In this document: positions 5,768 to 5,963 of the stretch, in pieces | Position numbering within the stretch: the first letter of the stretch is position 1 | Layout of the letters: the number at the start of each line of letters is the position of its first letter | Source of the DNA: Candidatus Hydrogenedentota bacterium | GTDB taxonomy: Bacteria; Hydrogenedentota; Hydrogenedentia; Hydrogenedentales; SLHB01 | Reading direction: 5' to 3' | Assembly: GCA_003552485.1 (NCBI GenBank) | Contig: PUMX01000419.1 | Span: 1-5,963 of the forward strand | DNA: 5,963 nucleotides | Program-made: the position numbers and the translations under genes | Notes under the pieces: generated by a model | Seen by the model: only the letters and a program-made list of their open reading frames with translations | What the model was told of the DNA's origin: nothing | Database searches by the model: none

Positions 5768-5963
5768 TTGGCCAGATTGGTAAAGGCGGCAGAGCAGCTT
5801 ACCGACACACAACCGGATTTTCTCCCCCAGACCCACCGAATCGCGGCCATTGCGGCCGACCACAAAGCATCGGACATCCGCGCCTATGACCTGCGGGGGC
5901 TCACCCTGATTGCGGACAGCTTCGTAATTTGCAGCACGTCCAGCGCACCGCAACTCCGAGCCG
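5768..5963 (+). CDS. rsfS: Ribosomal silencing factor RsfS, N-terminal part (runs off right edge)
   Basis: Sixty-five codons are visible from a TTG start; the frame is open at the window edge. RsfS (Iojap/YbeB/DUF143 family) binds ribosomal protein uL14 on the large subunit and blocks subunit joining when nutrients are scarce. The family block is clear at about residues 25-65: IAAIAADHKASDIRAYDLRGLTLIADSFVICSTSSAPQLRA. This corresponds to the usual A-D-K-A-x-D-I, D-x-x-x-L, A-D-x-F-V-I-C-S and S-x-x-Q-x-x-A pattern. About 24 residues precede the domain, slightly longer than minimal members. It lies on the gatB strand after a 110-base gap and may be read through from gatCAB or have its own promoter; I saw no convincing promoter in the gap. 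About half of a normal 110-130-residue protein is present. Confidence 0.88.
   Translation, partial: MARLVKAAEQLTDTQPDFLPQTHRIAAIAADHKASDIRAYDLRGLTLIADSFVICSTSSAPQLRA

Noticed and set aside
1..5963. CRISPR, tRNA, rRNA, insertion-sequence or phage features
   Set aside because: I saw no regularly spaced repeats, cloverleaf-like segments, transposase motifs or terminal inverted repeats on either strand.

Overview
The window reads as an ordinary chromosomal segment of a Gram-negative bacterium. It is GC-rich (roughly high-50s percent by eye) and every gene is densely coding. A Kdo-kinase homologue implies an LPS-bearing outer membrane. A complete gatCAB set implies that Asn-tRNA and/or Gln-tRNA are made by transamidation, which is common outside the gamma-proteobacteria. 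I cannot name the phylum safely from this stretch. An uncultured PVC-, Hydrogenedentes- or delta-proteobacteria-like lineage is a guess only.

Left part, minus strand (1-2275): three genes read leftwards from a divergent intergenic region. First is a KdkA-type Kdo kinase (2275-1505). Second is another small kinase of the Kdo/WaaP/InaA-like superfamily (1508-735), whose start codon overlaps the stop of the first in an ATGA. After a terminator-like hairpin and a possible separate promoter comes the N-terminal third or so of a membrane-anchored MutS-family protein (604 to beyond the left edge). This last gene is open at the window edge. The kinase pair probably acts at the inner-core/lipid A region of LPS. 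The MutS-like protein seems to be a separate transcription unit.

Right part, plus strand (2421-5963): gatC, gatA and gatB are packed with gaps of 3 and 9 bases, each with a good Shine-Dalgarno. They encode the heterotrimeric Asp/Glu-tRNA amidotransferase. GatA generates ammonia from glutamine, GatB activates the misacylated tRNA and amidates it, and GatC is the belt holding the two. After 110 bases with a stem-loop comes the 5' part of rsfS, a ribosomal silencing factor, which runs off the right edge.

I found no CRISPR array, tRNA, rRNA, insertion sequence or phage gene. The most notable points are the overlapping pair of unlike Kdo/WaaP-type kinases, the membrane-anchored MutS relative visible only as an edge-open frame, and a perfect 12-base tandem duplication that doubles the start codon and an adjacent Shine-Dalgarno of gatB. 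I do not see convincing evidence of a wholly new system.
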